Part shown: in pieces, positions 34,089-43,018 of the stretch
Numbering within the stretch: the first letter of the stretch is position 1
How the letters are laid out: each line of letters starts with the position of its first letter
From: JACCXM01 sp046328335
Lineage (GTDB): Bacteria; Chloroflexota; Chloroflexia; Thermomicrobiales; UBA6265
Direction: 5' to 3'
Length of the DNA stretch: 64,000 nucleotides
NCBI GenBank assembly: GCA_046328335.1
Contig: JAXLWU010000001.1
Location: forward strand, 496,001-560,000
Notes under the pieces: generated by a model
The model's input: the letters and a program-made list of their open reading frames with translations, nothing else
Database searches by the model: none
Told to the model about the DNA's origin: nothing
Translations under genes and position numbers: made by a program

Positions 34089-34288
34089 GGACCCCTCCCG
34101 TCCCGCCCCACGTGGCTGCCGTTCCCTCCAGGTATTTCCGAGCGGGCGCTCGTCCATAACCGGCGACAACCAACCTCGGGAGGCTGGCTCAATTTCCCCA
34201 GATGAACCTAGCACCGCGAGGCAGCGCTGTCAATCTGTTCAACGCACGTGATTCGCGTGATGGGTACCGTTGCGCACTCGCGCCGCGG

Positions 34289-35323
34289 TCACCCCGGCGT
34301 TTCCCGCAATGTCTCGAACTCGATACGTGAAGGTACCCAGCCGCGGAGGACCTCGCCCTCGTCCGGGACATCCACCGTTGAGGGGCAGTCAGCAGGGATG
34401 ACGATCGTTTCGCCGCGCCCCGCTTCGATCTCGATCTCGCTCGTGATCACCCGGGCGGAGCCCTCCAGGCACGTGAGGACGTGCGGACTGGCGATAGCCG
34501 GAAGGGGTACGTCAGCCCTGCCCTCGGCGCTGATCTTTTCGAGCGCGAACCAGGGTGTGGCCAGCAGAAGGTCGCGGCCACGCTGGCCACCTGGCATCGG
34601 ACGCGGTTCGATCGGTCTTGGTTGTAAGGATGGATCGAGCGCGGCGAAGCCTTCATCATGATGGAGCGCGCGCGGTCGTCCCGTTTCGTCCCGCCGGCCC
34701 CAGTCGTCGAGACGGAATGTGACATTCGACGGCTGCTGAATTTCGTAGAGGGTGATCCCGGCGCCGGGAGCGTGGATCGTCCTGGCGGGAACGAGCACGG
34801 TCATGCCGGGCGTGACTGGTACCTGTCGCAGGAGCTGCGCTGCCGATCCGTCCTGGCGACGGCATGCAGCGAGAAATTCTGGCGTGGCGACATCCGGCTT
34901 CAGCCCGAGGAAGAGCACGCTGCCCGGTTCGGCCGCCAGGATGTAGTACGCCTCGGTCTTGCCGGTGCCGATTCCGGCCGCCGCAGCGATCGTGTCATCC
35001 GGATGAACCTGAATCGAGAGATGCGTCTCGCTGGTGATGAACTTGATCAGCAGCGGGAAGATGACCTGGCCGCCGGTGGCGCGCAACCCGTCGGCCCCGA
35101 CCCACGCGGCGGGATCGATGGCGGCGAGGGAGTCCAGCGTCTGTCCCGAGAAGGGGCCGGTGGCGACGATCGAGCGGGGCGAAGCAAGGTGCGCTTCCCC
35201 AAAGCGGCCCGCGGCGGGCAGATCGATACCGAGGTCAGCCAGGTTCCGGCCACCCCAGGGTTTGGGATCGAGCCAGGGCTTGACCAGGACCGGCTGCGCT
35301 GGACTGGACGCGGAAACCGATAT
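34289..35323 (-). CDS. manA: Mannose-6-phosphate isomerase, class I-like, with no normal start codon
   Basis: The zinc-site motifs of class I phosphomannose isomerase are present: IQVHPDD (Gln and His), GKTEAYYIL (Glu) and ARTIHAPGAGITLYEIQQPS (His), with FRLDDWGR after. It would interconvert mannose-6-P and fructose-6-P and pairs logically with the mannose-1-P guanylyltransferase at 51860. The frame stays open upstream to a stop at 35375. Family-like sequence (KPWLDPKPWGGRNLADLGID) extends well past the first normal start, TTG 35086. No ATG, GTG or TTG lies between 35086 and 35374. The likely N-terminus falls on an ATA at 35323, so a start mutation, an unusual start, or an N-terminal lesion is implied. 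Confidence 0.7.
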   Translation of the reverse strand: MSVSASSPAQPVLVKPWLDPKPWGGRNLADLGIDLPAAGRFGEAHLASPRSIVATGPFSGQTLDSLAAIDPAAWVGADGLRATGGQVIFPLLIKFITSETHLSIQVHPDDTIAAAAGIGTGKTEAYYILAAEPGSVLFLGLKPDVATPEFLAACRRQDGSAAQLLRQVPVTPGMTVLVPARTIHAPGAGITLYEIQQPSNVTFRLDDWGRRDETGRPRALHHDEGFAALDPSLQPRPIEPRPMPGGQRGRDLLLATPWFALEKISAEGRADVPLPAIASPHVLTCLEGSARVITSEIEIEAGRGETIVIPADCPSTVDVPDEGEVLRGWVPSRIEFETLRETPG

Positions 35324-35626
35324 GTCGTTGTTCGTGGCCGCCCTCCCGCATCGTTCCCGCGAATGGAGTGATCTTCATCGGTACGTTGCAAGTATCGGCG
35401 TTCGTCAGCCGAAATCCGGCGAAGACCGCCCTGTCGCCGAACATCCAGGACTCGCCTGACAAGGACCATGCCGCCTGGGCCCAATCAGACCTCCTGGCTC
35501 GGTCCTCATGAACCGGTCAGCGACGGCCGGCAAGCAGGTGACGACGTTTCCAACCGAGCGGGCGATTCGGACAGGGAGTGATGCGAACCTGAGAAGTCCC
35601 GGCGTGCAAGGCACGCTTACCGTCTG

Positions 35627-35693
35627 ATGAAAATTCTTTCAAGCGCAAGAGGTATGAAAATACTTTCGGGCAGTGCGATTTTTCGCAAAATCG
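35627..35693 (+). promoter_or_regulatory. Operator-like repeats upstream of the carbohydrate operon
   Basis: ATGAAAATTCTTTC (35627-35640) and ATGAAAATACTTTC (35654-35667) are direct repeats, 13 of 14 identical, 27 bp apart, each with a GAAA-N4-TTTC dyad. A third dyad, CGATTTT-N4-AAAATCG, is at 35676-35693. They form an AT-rich island just upstream of a TTGACA -35 box. A transcription factor binding here is inferred. Confidence 0.6.
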
Positions 35694-35704
35694 GCGTTGC
35701 GCGA

Positions 35705-35734
35705 TTGACAGGCACCCAGAGGTTCCCATAGAGT
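35705..35734 (+). promoter_or_regulatory. Probable promoter of the FGGY kinase/ABC operon
   Basis: TTGACA at 35705-35710 and TAGAGT at 35729-35734, 18-nt spacer (ATAGAG with 17 nt is the alternative). Confidence 0.55.
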
Positions 35735-35808
35735 TCCGGAAATTGGCTGGCACAATGCACGATGGCCCACGAAGGGCAGAAGACGACCGGGAGGACGGGA
35801 CTGACGCG

Positions 35809-37398
35809 ATGCGCGCGCTGATCGGCGTCGACATCGGCACCCAGGGATCCAAGGGCGCTCTGATTTCAGGCGATGGGCGTCTGCTTGCCTCCCATTCGAT
35901 CGAGACCGAGTTGCTGGTGCCGCGCCCGGGGTGGGCCGAGCACGACGCCGACAAGGTCTGGTGGTCGAGTTTCGTCACCATTGTCAAACGTCTCCTCGCG
36001 GAATCGCAGATCGCTCCAACCGACATCTGCGGTATCGGCGTCAGTGGTCTGATGCCGGTGATGCTGCCAGTCGACGAACGGCTGCAGCCGCTGCGCACCG
36101 CGCTGCTCTACTCCGATCTGCGCGCTCATGCCGAAATGGAAGAGATGAACGCCTGGGTCAAGCGCGACGGACAGCCGTCGCTCGTCGCTCATGACGTCGG
36201 TCCCAAGGCCGCCTGGTTCCGCGAGCATCAGCCGGAACTCTGGCGGCGGACCTGGAAACTGCTCGGCACGCAGAGTTACGTCGTCGCCAAGTTGACAGGC
36301 CGCGTCGTCATCGATTCGATCACCGCCTTCGGCATGCGACCGCTCTTCAATATGGAACGGCGGGACTGGGACGTACTGGCCTGTGACCGCGCCGGTGTTC
36401 CCTTTGCCATGCTGCCCGAGATCGTGGAGATGTCCGACATCGTCGGCGGAGTCACGCCGGAGGCCGCCGCGGAGACCGGATTGGCGGCGGGCACCCCGGT
36501 GATCGGCGGTCTCACGGACTACTTCGCCGAGTTGATGAGCACCGGCGGTGGCGAGCCGGGCGACGTGGTCGTCACCTATGGCACGACGCTCTGTCTGACC
36601 GCGTTTTCCGACGAACCGATCGGTCCTTGCCCAGGGATGGGACAGTCGATCCTGGGCAACCGGGACATGGAAGGTCTCTACCCCGGAATCTACGGCGTCG
36701 GCGGCGGCATGGCCACCTCCAGCGCCCTAACCCGCTGGTTCCGCGACCGCTTCAGTTCGGATTACGTCCGCGCGGAACGGGAGTTGGGCGAGAACGCCTA
36801 TGCGCTGCTGGCCGCTGACGCCGCGGCGACGCCGCCCGGGGCGGCGGGGTTGATCGTGTTGCCGTACTTCAGCGGGGAGCGCTCCCCGATTCATGACGAC
36901 CAGGCGCGGGGAGTCATCTTTGGGCTGACGCTCAGTCATGGCCGCGGTCACATCTACCGGGCACTGCTGGAAGGCGTGGCCTACGGCCTCCAGCACAACC
37001 TGGATATGGTTCGGGCAGCGGGTGTGCCCCTGCGCCGCATCGTCGCCACGGGGGGCGGCTCCCGCAGCGAACTCTGGACCCAGATCGTCAGCGATGTCAC
37101 CGGTCTGCCGCAGGTCATCATCGCCCCCAGTAATGCCGCGCTCGGCGCCGCATTCATGGCCGGATACGCTCGAGGTGTCTTCCATCATGTGCCCGACGTG
37201 CGCCAATGGGCGCGACCACAGAGGGAGGTGTACCCCCGCGAAGCGGTCCACGAGGTGTACCAGCGGTATTACGCGATTTATCGGCGGCTCTACGAGCAGA
37301 CGAAAGACGAGATGCACGATCTCGCCCGTCTCAGCGAGGAGACGCTGGGGGCAGCGGCACACGTAGCCGCTCCCTCGCTGACAAATCAGGCTTCCTGA
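35809..37398 (+). CDS. FGGY-family carbohydrate kinase
   Basis: A 529-residue kinase from ATG 35809 (MRALIGVDIGTQGSKGALIS), with CGGGAGGACGGGAC upstream; the earlier in-frame start 35743 lacks family residues. The phosphate-1 motif is GVDIGTQGSKGAL; WAEHDADKVWWSSF and GIGVSGLMPVMLPVD follow. The second domain has VVTYGTTLCLTAFS, LPYFSGERSPIHDDQARGVI and IVATGGGSRSELWTQIVSDV. These are xylulokinase-like in style, phosphorylating a ketose or polyol. It leads the operon kinase, solute-binding protein, two permeases, dehydrogenase, aldolase. The exact sugar is not determinable. Confidence 0.9.
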   Translation: MRALIGVDIGTQGSKGALISGDGRLLASHSIETELLVPRPGWAEHDADKVWWSSFVTIVKRLLAESQIAPTDICGIGVSGLMPVMLPVDERLQPLRTALLYSDLRAHAEMEEMNAWVKRDGQPSLVAHDVGPKAAWFREHQPELWRRTWKLLGTQSYVVAKLTGRVVIDSITAFGMRPLFNMERRDWDVLACDRAGVPFAMLPEIVEMSDIVGGVTPEAAAETGLAAGTPVIGGLTDYFAELMSTGGGEPGDVVVTYGTTLCLTAFSDEPIGPCPGMGQSILGNRDMEGLYPGIYGVGGGMATSSALTRWFRDRFSSDYVRAERELGENAYALLAADAAATPPGAAGLIVLPYFSGERSPIHDDQARGVIFGLTLSHGRGHIYRALLEGVAYGLQHNLDMVRAAGVPLRRIVATGGGSRSELWTQIVSDVTGLPQVIIAPSNAALGAAFMAGYARGVFHHVPDVRQWARPQREVYPREAVHEVYQRYYAIYRRLYEQTKDEMHDLARLSEETLGAAAHVAAPSLTNQAS

Positions 37399-37487
37399 CA
37401 CCCACCTTCGGAGACGGCGCGACCGGGCATGGGCCTGGCGGGCCGCCACCGCCCGAAGCGGGTGTATTCGGTAGCGATGGAGGACGT

Positions 37488-38885
37488 ATGAACCTGCACC
37501 AGCGCACAAATCGGCGTCGCTTTGTCCAAGGTGCCGCCGCCGGCGCCGCGGCAGTCAGCGCGAGCTGGATGCCAACCCGCACCGACCGCATCCGGGCGAT
37601 GCAGGACAACTTCGACTGGAAGCAGTTTGGCGGCGGCGAAGTTCGCCTCATCCTGAACAAGCACCCCTACACCGAGTCGCTCCTGCCGCTGCTGCCGGAG
37701 TTCACGGACTTGACCGGGATCAACGTGCCTGAACCGTTGATTCTGCCGGAGGGCGAGTACTTCCAGAAGTTGCTGCTCGACCTTTCCACCGGCGCCGGAG
37801 AGTTCGACGCGTTCATGACCGGCCCCTACGTCCACTGGTCGTATGACAGCGCCGGCTGGACGGAGCCGCTCGAGGGCTACCTCAACGACCCGAACATGAC
37901 TTCGCCGGATTACGACGCGGCCGACATCTTCCCCGGCCTCATGGACGCCAACAAGTGGGATCTCACTCTCGGCGGTGGTGTTGGCAAGGGCAGCCAGTGG
38001 GCCATCCCGGTCATGGTCGAGACCTACGTTCAGTCGTACCGCAAGGACATCTACGACGAATTGGGGATCGAAGCCGGTTCAACGATCGAAGCCTGGCGGG
38101 AGGCCAATGCCAAGGCCACCAGCGGCGATGTCAAGGGCATCATCGTGCGCGGTGAGCGCGGCGGCGGCATGACCGGCACCGGCTTCATCTCCACCTTCCT
38201 CGGTTATGGCGGCGTCGTGCTCGACCAGGATTTGGTCTGCCAGATCAACTCCCCCGAGGGCGTGCACGTGGCCGAGCAGTATTGCGCCTCGGTCAAGGAA
38301 TCTGGGCCGGCCGGTTGGGCAAACGTCACCTGGTACGAGGGCCAGGAGAGCTTTGCCAACGGCAGCTACGCGCAGTACATGGACTGCGACTTCTTCAACG
38401 CCCTCTACGACGATCCGGACAAGTCGCAGGTGGCGGGCAAGGTCGGTTTTGCGCACTGCCCGCATGCGGACGATCACGATCCGGTCAGCTCGCTGTGGAC
38501 CTGGGCGCTGGCGATGAGCTCCAAGGCACAGGACAAGAACGCCGCCTGGTACTTCCTGCAGTGGGCGACCATGAAGGATCAGATGCTGGTGGCGACGGTC
38601 GAGGGCCGCAACTACAACCCGACCCGCGCTTCCGTCTTCGATGACGAGGCCGTGCAGAAGACGATGGGTGGATGGGCGAATGGCACCTATCTGCCGGTCG
38701 TCCTAGAGAACCTCAACGGCTTCGCGCAGATCGGGTGGCCCCCGGAACCGGAGAACACCTTCGTTTCCACCCGCTGGGATCAGGCGCTCCAGGAGATCTG
38801 GGCCGGCGACGATGCTCAGTCCGCGCTCGACAAGGCAAAGGACGACATCGACGCCCACCTCGTCGAAACGGGCGTGCGATCGTAG
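37488..38885 (+). CDS. ABC transporter substrate-binding protein, carbohydrate (MalE-like)
   Basis: A 465-residue exported protein; ATG 37488 is preceded by GGAGG at 5 nt. The signal is Tat-type (NRRRFVQGAAAGAAAVSA). The mature part follows the family 1 extracellular solute-binding pattern: LILPEGEYFQKLLLDLSTGA, FDAFMTGPYVHWSYDSAGW, QWAIPVMVETYVQSYRKDIY and SLWTWALAMSSKAQDKNAAW. It presents a sugar or polyol to the two permeases encoded next. Ligand unknown; no ATPase is encoded in this operon, so a shared MsmK-type ATPase elsewhere is likely. Confidence 0.9.
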   Translation: MNLHQRTNRRRFVQGAAAGAAAVSASWMPTRTDRIRAMQDNFDWKQFGGGEVRLILNKHPYTESLLPLLPEFTDLTGINVPEPLILPEGEYFQKLLLDLSTGAGEFDAFMTGPYVHWSYDSAGWTEPLEGYLNDPNMTSPDYDAADIFPGLMDANKWDLTLGGGVGKGSQWAIPVMVETYVQSYRKDIYDELGIEAGSTIEAWREANAKATSGDVKGIIVRGERGGGMTGTGFISTFLGYGGVVLDQDLVCQINSPEGVHVAEQYCASVKESGPAGWANVTWYEGQESFANGSYAQYMDCDFFNALYDDPDKSQVAGKVGFAHCPHADDHDPVSSLWTWALAMSSKAQDKNAAWYFLQWATMKDQMLVATVEGRNYNPTRASVFDDEAVQKTMGGWANGTYLPVVLENLNGFAQIGWPPEPENTFVSTRWDQALQEIWAGDDAQSALDKAKDDIDAHLVETGVRS

Positions 38886-38892
38886 TGTGTCG

Positions 38893-38924
38893 GAGAACCG
38901 GGCCGCATCAGCGGCCCGGTTCTC
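38893..38924 (+). terminator. Perfect intercistronic hairpin after the solute-binding gene
   Basis: GAGAACCGGGCCGC, loop ATCA, GCGGCCCGGTTCTC: a perfect 14-bp stem 8 nt after the stop. No T-run follows. Probably stabilises the upstream message or attenuates the permease genes. Confidence 0.6.
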
Positions 38925-38950
38925 ATTATCGCGAGGCAGGCGACTGATCG

Positions 38951-39886
38951 ATGGCAACCCTCGCCCCATCGGTGAAACGAGAGGTTTCGGCGGGTCAGGC
39001 GCCCGACCGGGACATGACCGAGAAGTCAGACATCCGGGCCGGTCGGCTGATGATGATCCCGGCATTGATCATCCCGGCATTGCTCGCCCTGGTGTTCTTC
39101 TTCGGTATTTATCTGACATTGCGTAATCGCCGCCTGAATCGCGGCGATCTCGGTTTTGTTGGTCTGGAGAACTACTGGAAACTCCTGCATGACGACAAGT
39201 TCTGGCATTCGCTTTCGCTGACGCTGAAGTTCACGCTCACCGACGTAACGATCGAACTGGTGCTGGCGACCCTGATGGCGCTGGCGCTCAGCCAGCCGTT
39301 GCGCGGAGTACGTATTTACCGCGCGTTGCTGATCATTCCCTTGATGACGCCGCCGGTCGTCGGCGCGCTGGTCTGGAAAGTCCTCTATCGTTCCGGGAAT
39401 GGTGGATTCTTCAACTACTTTCTCTGGGAAGCCGGTCTGCCGATGCAGGGATTCATCGGCGATCCGGCGCAGGCGATCTTCAGCCTGGTGGTGATCGATG
39501 TCTGGCTCTACTTACCATTCGTGGCGATCATCCTCTTATCTGGGTTACAGACGTTGCCCCAGGAGCAACTCGACGCCGCCAAAGTCGATGGCGCCTCAGG
39601 TTGGCAGATCTTCTGGCAAATCCAGCTGCCGTACATGATCCCGTTCTACGTCGTTGCCCTCTTCTTCCGGGTCATCGACTCTCTCAACGTCTTCGACACG
39701 ATCTACGGCACCACGAAAGGCGGACCTGGAGACTCGACGCGGGTGCTCGCCATCAATGGCTACGAGACCGCGTTCCCGTTCTTCAACCTGTCCGGTGGCG
39801 CGGCCACATTCGTCATGCTCTGGGTCCTGTGCACGGTGGCCGGCTCACTGCTGTACACCCTGGTCAAGCGGTCCCAAACGGCCTGA
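38951..39886 (+). CDS. Sugar ABC transporter permease (MalF type)
   Basis: A 311-residue membrane protein with six helices. Visible are LMMIPALIIPALLALVFFFG, LTLKFTLTDVTIELVLATLM, RALLIIPLMTPPVVGALVWK and the EAA loop QEQLDAAKVDGASGWQIFWQ that contacts the ATPase. It has the MalF-type position, directly before the MalG-type permease with a 14-nt gap. Substrate as for the binding protein. Confidence 0.92.
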   Translation: MATLAPSVKREVSAGQAPDRDMTEKSDIRAGRLMMIPALIIPALLALVFFFGIYLTLRNRRLNRGDLGFVGLENYWKLLHDDKFWHSLSLTLKFTLTDVTIELVLATLMALALSQPLRGVRIYRALLIIPLMTPPVVGALVWKVLYRSGNGGFFNYFLWEAGLPMQGFIGDPAQAIFSLVVIDVWLYLPFVAIILLSGLQTLPQEQLDAAKVDGASGWQIFWQIQLPYMIPFYVVALFFRVIDSLNVFDTIYGTTKGGPGDSTRVLAINGYETAFPFFNLSGGAATFVMLWVLCTVAGSLLYTLVKRSQTA

Positions 39887-39900
39887 ACGGAGGGTTGTCG

Positions 39901-40824
39901 ATGCAGGCCACAGCCTCTGCAACTCCGGTTGTCGTCTCGCCACAGCGCAGCGGGATGTCTCGCCAGACAAAAGAGAAGATCAGGCACGCACTTCTTCATG
40001 TCGGGCTAATTACCTACTTCGCGATTACTTTGCTGCCGTTCGTCTGGACGTTCGTCACGTCGCTCAAGCGATCCAAGGATGTCTCGGCGGCGCCGCTGAA
40101 ACTCTTCTTCGAACCAACCCTGGACAACTACAAAGCGGTTTTGTTCAACCAATACAGCGCGGATTCCGCGCTTGCCCGGGTGCGTGTGGATATCCCCGGA
40201 GCGTTCCTGAACTCGCTCATCATCGCGGGGGGCGCCACCTTGCTGGCAATGATTCTGGGCAACCTTGCCGCGTTCGCGCTGGCGAAGTACCAGATGCCTG
40301 AGCGAGAGGTCTACGCGTTCTTCTTCCTGGCCTTCCGCTTCGCGCCGGTCTTCGTGTTCATCATTCCGATGTTTCTGATCTACCAGCAAATTGGTCTGTA
40401 CAACACGCATCTGGGCCTCATTCTCATCAATCAGGTGATCGCGATCCCCTTGATCGTCTGGGTGATGCGATCGTTCTATGAATCGATTCCGTCCGAGTTA
40501 TTCGATGCTGCCGCCCTCGATGGGGCATCTCGCATGCAGATGCTGCGGCAGATCGCGTTGCCGCTGGCGGCGCCAGGACTCGCGGCGACGGCCGTCCTGG
40601 CGTTTATCGCCTGCTGGAACAACTTCGTTTTCCCATTCCTGCTCGGAGCCAAGCAGACCCAAACGATCACGCTGGCGACGATCACCTTTATCGGCTACGA
40701 AGAAGTGGCCTGGGGCATGATGACGGCGGCGGCGATCGTCACCATCGTCCCTGAGCTCATTCTGGCGATGCTTGTGCAACGGCACATCGTCCGCGGCTTG
40801 ACCTACGGCGCGGTCAAGGAATAG
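39901..40824 (+). CDS. Sugar ABC transporter permease (MalG type)
   Basis: A 307-residue membrane protein from ATG 39901, preceded by CGGAGGG. Landmarks are FAITLLPFVWTFVTSLKRSK, GAFLNSLIIAGGATLLAMIL, GNLAAFALAKYQMP and the EAA loop PSELFDAAALDGASRMQMLR. It completes the transmembrane pair of the importer. An ATPase gene is not adjacent. Confidence 0.92.
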   Translation: MQATASATPVVVSPQRSGMSRQTKEKIRHALLHVGLITYFAITLLPFVWTFVTSLKRSKDVSAAPLKLFFEPTLDNYKAVLFNQYSADSALARVRVDIPGAFLNSLIIAGGATLLAMILGNLAAFALAKYQMPEREVYAFFFLAFRFAPVFVFIIPMFLIYQQIGLYNTHLGLILINQVIAIPLIVWVMRSFYESIPSELFDAAALDGASRMQMLRQIALPLAAPGLAATAVLAFIACWNNFVFPFLLGAKQTQTITLATITFIGYEEVAWGMMTAAAIVTIVPELILAMLVQRHIVRGLTYGAVKE

Positions 40825-40884
40825 GCGCGTCGGGGTAGTAGACGCCGTGGCCAGAAGCGGCCGCGGCAGGAGGAGGAACGAGCG

Positions 40885-41892
40885 TTGAAGGCGGCTCTGC
40901 TCTATGGCATCGGCGACCTGCGTCTGGTCGACATTCCAACGCCGGAATACACGGACGATGAGGTCCTGATGCGCGTAACGGTCTGCGCGGTCTGCCCGAC
41001 CGACATCCGGAAGTATCGGGTGGGCAACGGCGGCGTCTCGCAGTTTCCGTTCAACATGGGTCACGAGTGGGTCGGGGAAGTGGTCGAAGTCGGCAAGAAT
41101 GTCACCGACGTCAAGGCCGGCGACCGCCTTCTCGGCGGTGGGTACGCGGGCTATGCCGAGTACGCGCCGCTAGGTGGCATGGGGCTGCGCCCGGTCGGGG
41201 GCAAGCCGCTGGTGATTCCGGCTGACGTTACCGACGAAGAAGCGACCTTTGTCGAGCCGTTGGCTGACGCGGTGCACTCGATCGTCGATCAAGGCAAAGT
41301 GAAGATCGGCGATACGGTGCTGATTCTCGGCGCCGGCCAACTCGCGCTGCAGCACGTCATGGTTGCCAAGGCGGTCGGTGCGACGGTCATCGTCAGCGAG
41401 CCGATTGCCGAGCGCCGCGAACTGGCCAAGAAATTTGGCGCCGACTACGTGGTCGATGGCACCTCGACAGAAGACGTCGTTGCCCGCGTTCACGAGTTGA
41501 CCAACGGCAAGGGCGCGGATGCGGCCATCGTGACGGTTGGTCTGCCAGAGCCTTCGGTGACCGCTTTGGCCGCGGTGCGGCCGCGGGCGCGGATCGTGCT
41601 CTTTGGTGGATTCGACCGCGGGGTGATGACGACCCTCGATCTCAACATCATTCACTACAAGGAGATCGAGTTGACCGGCAGCTATTGGGTGGGCGTTCCC
41701 CCGTATGGCAATCCCGATCTCTATGGCGTCGCGATCAAGTTGATCCAGGACAAGAAGGTGCGCGTGGCTGATTTGATCACCCACCGCATGCAACTGGACG
41801 ATATCCATAGCGCCTTCGACGCCATTCGCACCAAGACCGGGCTCAAGGCGATCATTTACATCGGCACGCCGTTGAACGGCAGCGCCTCCTAG
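40885..41892 (+). CDS. Medium-chain zinc-type alcohol/polyol dehydrogenase
   Basis: A 335-residue dehydrogenase from TTG 40885, which follows a strong AGGAGGAGG. The catalytic zinc region is VCAVCPTDIRKYR and MGHEWVGEVVEVG. The four-cysteine structural zinc lobe of typical members is missing (sequence passes from AGDRLLGGGYAGYAEYAPLG straight on). The NAD site reads VLILGAGQLALQHVMVAKAV. It probably oxidises a sugar alcohol or sugar acid within the pathway encoded here, supplying the ketose for the kinase or substrate for the aldolase. Specificity unknown. Confidence 0.88.
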   Translation: MKAALLYGIGDLRLVDIPTPEYTDDEVLMRVTVCAVCPTDIRKYRVGNGGVSQFPFNMGHEWVGEVVEVGKNVTDVKAGDRLLGGGYAGYAEYAPLGGMGLRPVGGKPLVIPADVTDEEATFVEPLADAVHSIVDQGKVKIGDTVLILGAGQLALQHVMVAKAVGATVIVSEPIAERRELAKKFGADYVVDGTSTEDVVARVHELTNGKGADAAIVTVGLPEPSVTALAAVRPRARIVLFGGFDRGVMTTLDLNIIHYKEIELTGSYWVGVPPYGNPDLYGVAIKLIQDKKVRVADLITHRMQLDDIHSAFDAIRTKTGLKAIIYIGTPLNGSAS

Positions 41893-41964
41893 CATTCGGC
41901 AACGATGCACCGGATATTGCTGGCGGGTTGACCGCCAACGTCGCACAAAGGGGGATCTCAGGGA

Positions 41965-42744
41965 ATGGACGGTCTACAGCGGCGCACCTCTCGCATTCTC
42001 GCGGCCGATGGCCGCACCGTGGTGCTCGCATTCGATCATGGCATCGGCGGCGCCCGGCACGCGGGAATGCGCTACCCCGGGCCGACGCTCAACGAGTGTA
42101 TTGTCGCCGGATCTGACGCGATTCTGACCACGCCTGGTCTGGCGCGCCAGTATGGTGATGCCCTGACCCGCGTCGGCCTGGTGTTGACACTCGATCTCGC
42201 CGCCGGGCACGAGGAAACTGCGGTGCGCGAAGCGGTCCTGCTCGGGGCGGAGATGGGCAAGTTCATCTTCACGCCATGGAGCGACGCGGTGCCGGATAGT
42301 CTGGCGCGCACCCGGCACATGGTCTCCGTGGCGCACGATGCTGGTCTGCCGATGATGGTCGAGCCGATCCCGGTGTCGTTCGAGGAGCGGAGCGCGCATA
42401 CGCCGGAGAATATCGGCAAGGGCGCGAAGATGGCTTGCGAACTCGATTCCGACATCGTCAAGATGCAGTACTCCGGCGACCCGGAGAGTTTCCAGGAGAT
42501 CATGAGCACCCTGTATCGCCCGGTGGTGATTCTCGGTGGCCCCGGGCGCAACAACGAGCGGGCGGTCCTGCAGGATATCCGCCACGCGATGGATGCCGGC
42601 GCGATCGGCACGACCATCGGGCGGAACATCTGGGAGCACGAGAGCCCGGCGAAGATGGTCGCCGCTCTCGCCGCCATCGTGCACGAGGATGCGACGGTCG
42701 ATCAGGCGATGCGACACCTCCAGCCGGCCTTCGCGATGGCGTAG
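41965..42744 (+). CDS. Class I aldolase, DhnA/LsrF (DeoC/LacD) family
   Basis: A 259-residue TIM-barrel aldolase. Visible are VVLAFDHGIGGARHAGMRYP at the N-terminus, TTPGLARQYGDALTRVGLVL, the Schiff-base lysine in DSDIVKMQYSGDPESFQEIM, and the phosphate-binding end VVILGGPGRNNERAV plus DAGAIGTTIGRNIWEHESP. This group includes archaeal fructose-bisphosphate aldolase and LsrF. At the end of an operon with kinase and dehydrogenase it most likely cleaves the phosphorylated sugar made by them. Substrate inferred only by context. Confidence 0.88.
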   Translation: MDGLQRRTSRILAADGRTVVLAFDHGIGGARHAGMRYPGPTLNECIVAGSDAILTTPGLARQYGDALTRVGLVLTLDLAAGHEETAVREAVLLGAEMGKFIFTPWSDAVPDSLARTRHMVSVAHDAGLPMMVEPIPVSFEERSAHTPENIGKGAKMACELDSDIVKMQYSGDPESFQEIMSTLYRPVVILGGPGRNNERAVLQDIRHAMDAGAIGTTIGRNIWEHESPAKMVAALAAIVHEDATVDQAMRHLQPAFAMA

Positions 42745-42753
42745 GGGAGGCGT

Positions 42754-42982
42754 CCCCTCACCCCACCCCTCTCCCCGTACGCGGGCTGACAAGGGGAGCT
42801 ATGGCGGTCTCGCCGCGCGCCCTCACCCCAAACCCCTCTCCCGTGCGCGGGAGAGGGGCTTCTTTTGCCGCGATGACGTGAGTGATACGGAATCCGGGTG
42901 AACAGATTGCCCTTCCGGGTAACGCGTTGCCTGCATCGAGCCCCTCGCCCCGCGCACGGGGAGAGGGGTTGGGGTGAGGGGT
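42754..42982. repeat. Three CCCTCACCCC-family palindromic repeats
   Basis: Copies at 42754-42798, 42820-42860 and, as CCCCTCGCCCC...GGGGTTGGGGTGAGGGG, at 42941-42982. They fill the gap between the aldolase and the convergent DUF4438 gene. Confidence 0.7.
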
Positions 42983-43018
42983 GCCTTCGGCTGCCACAGT
43001 GTTTATCGAAGTTCCATA

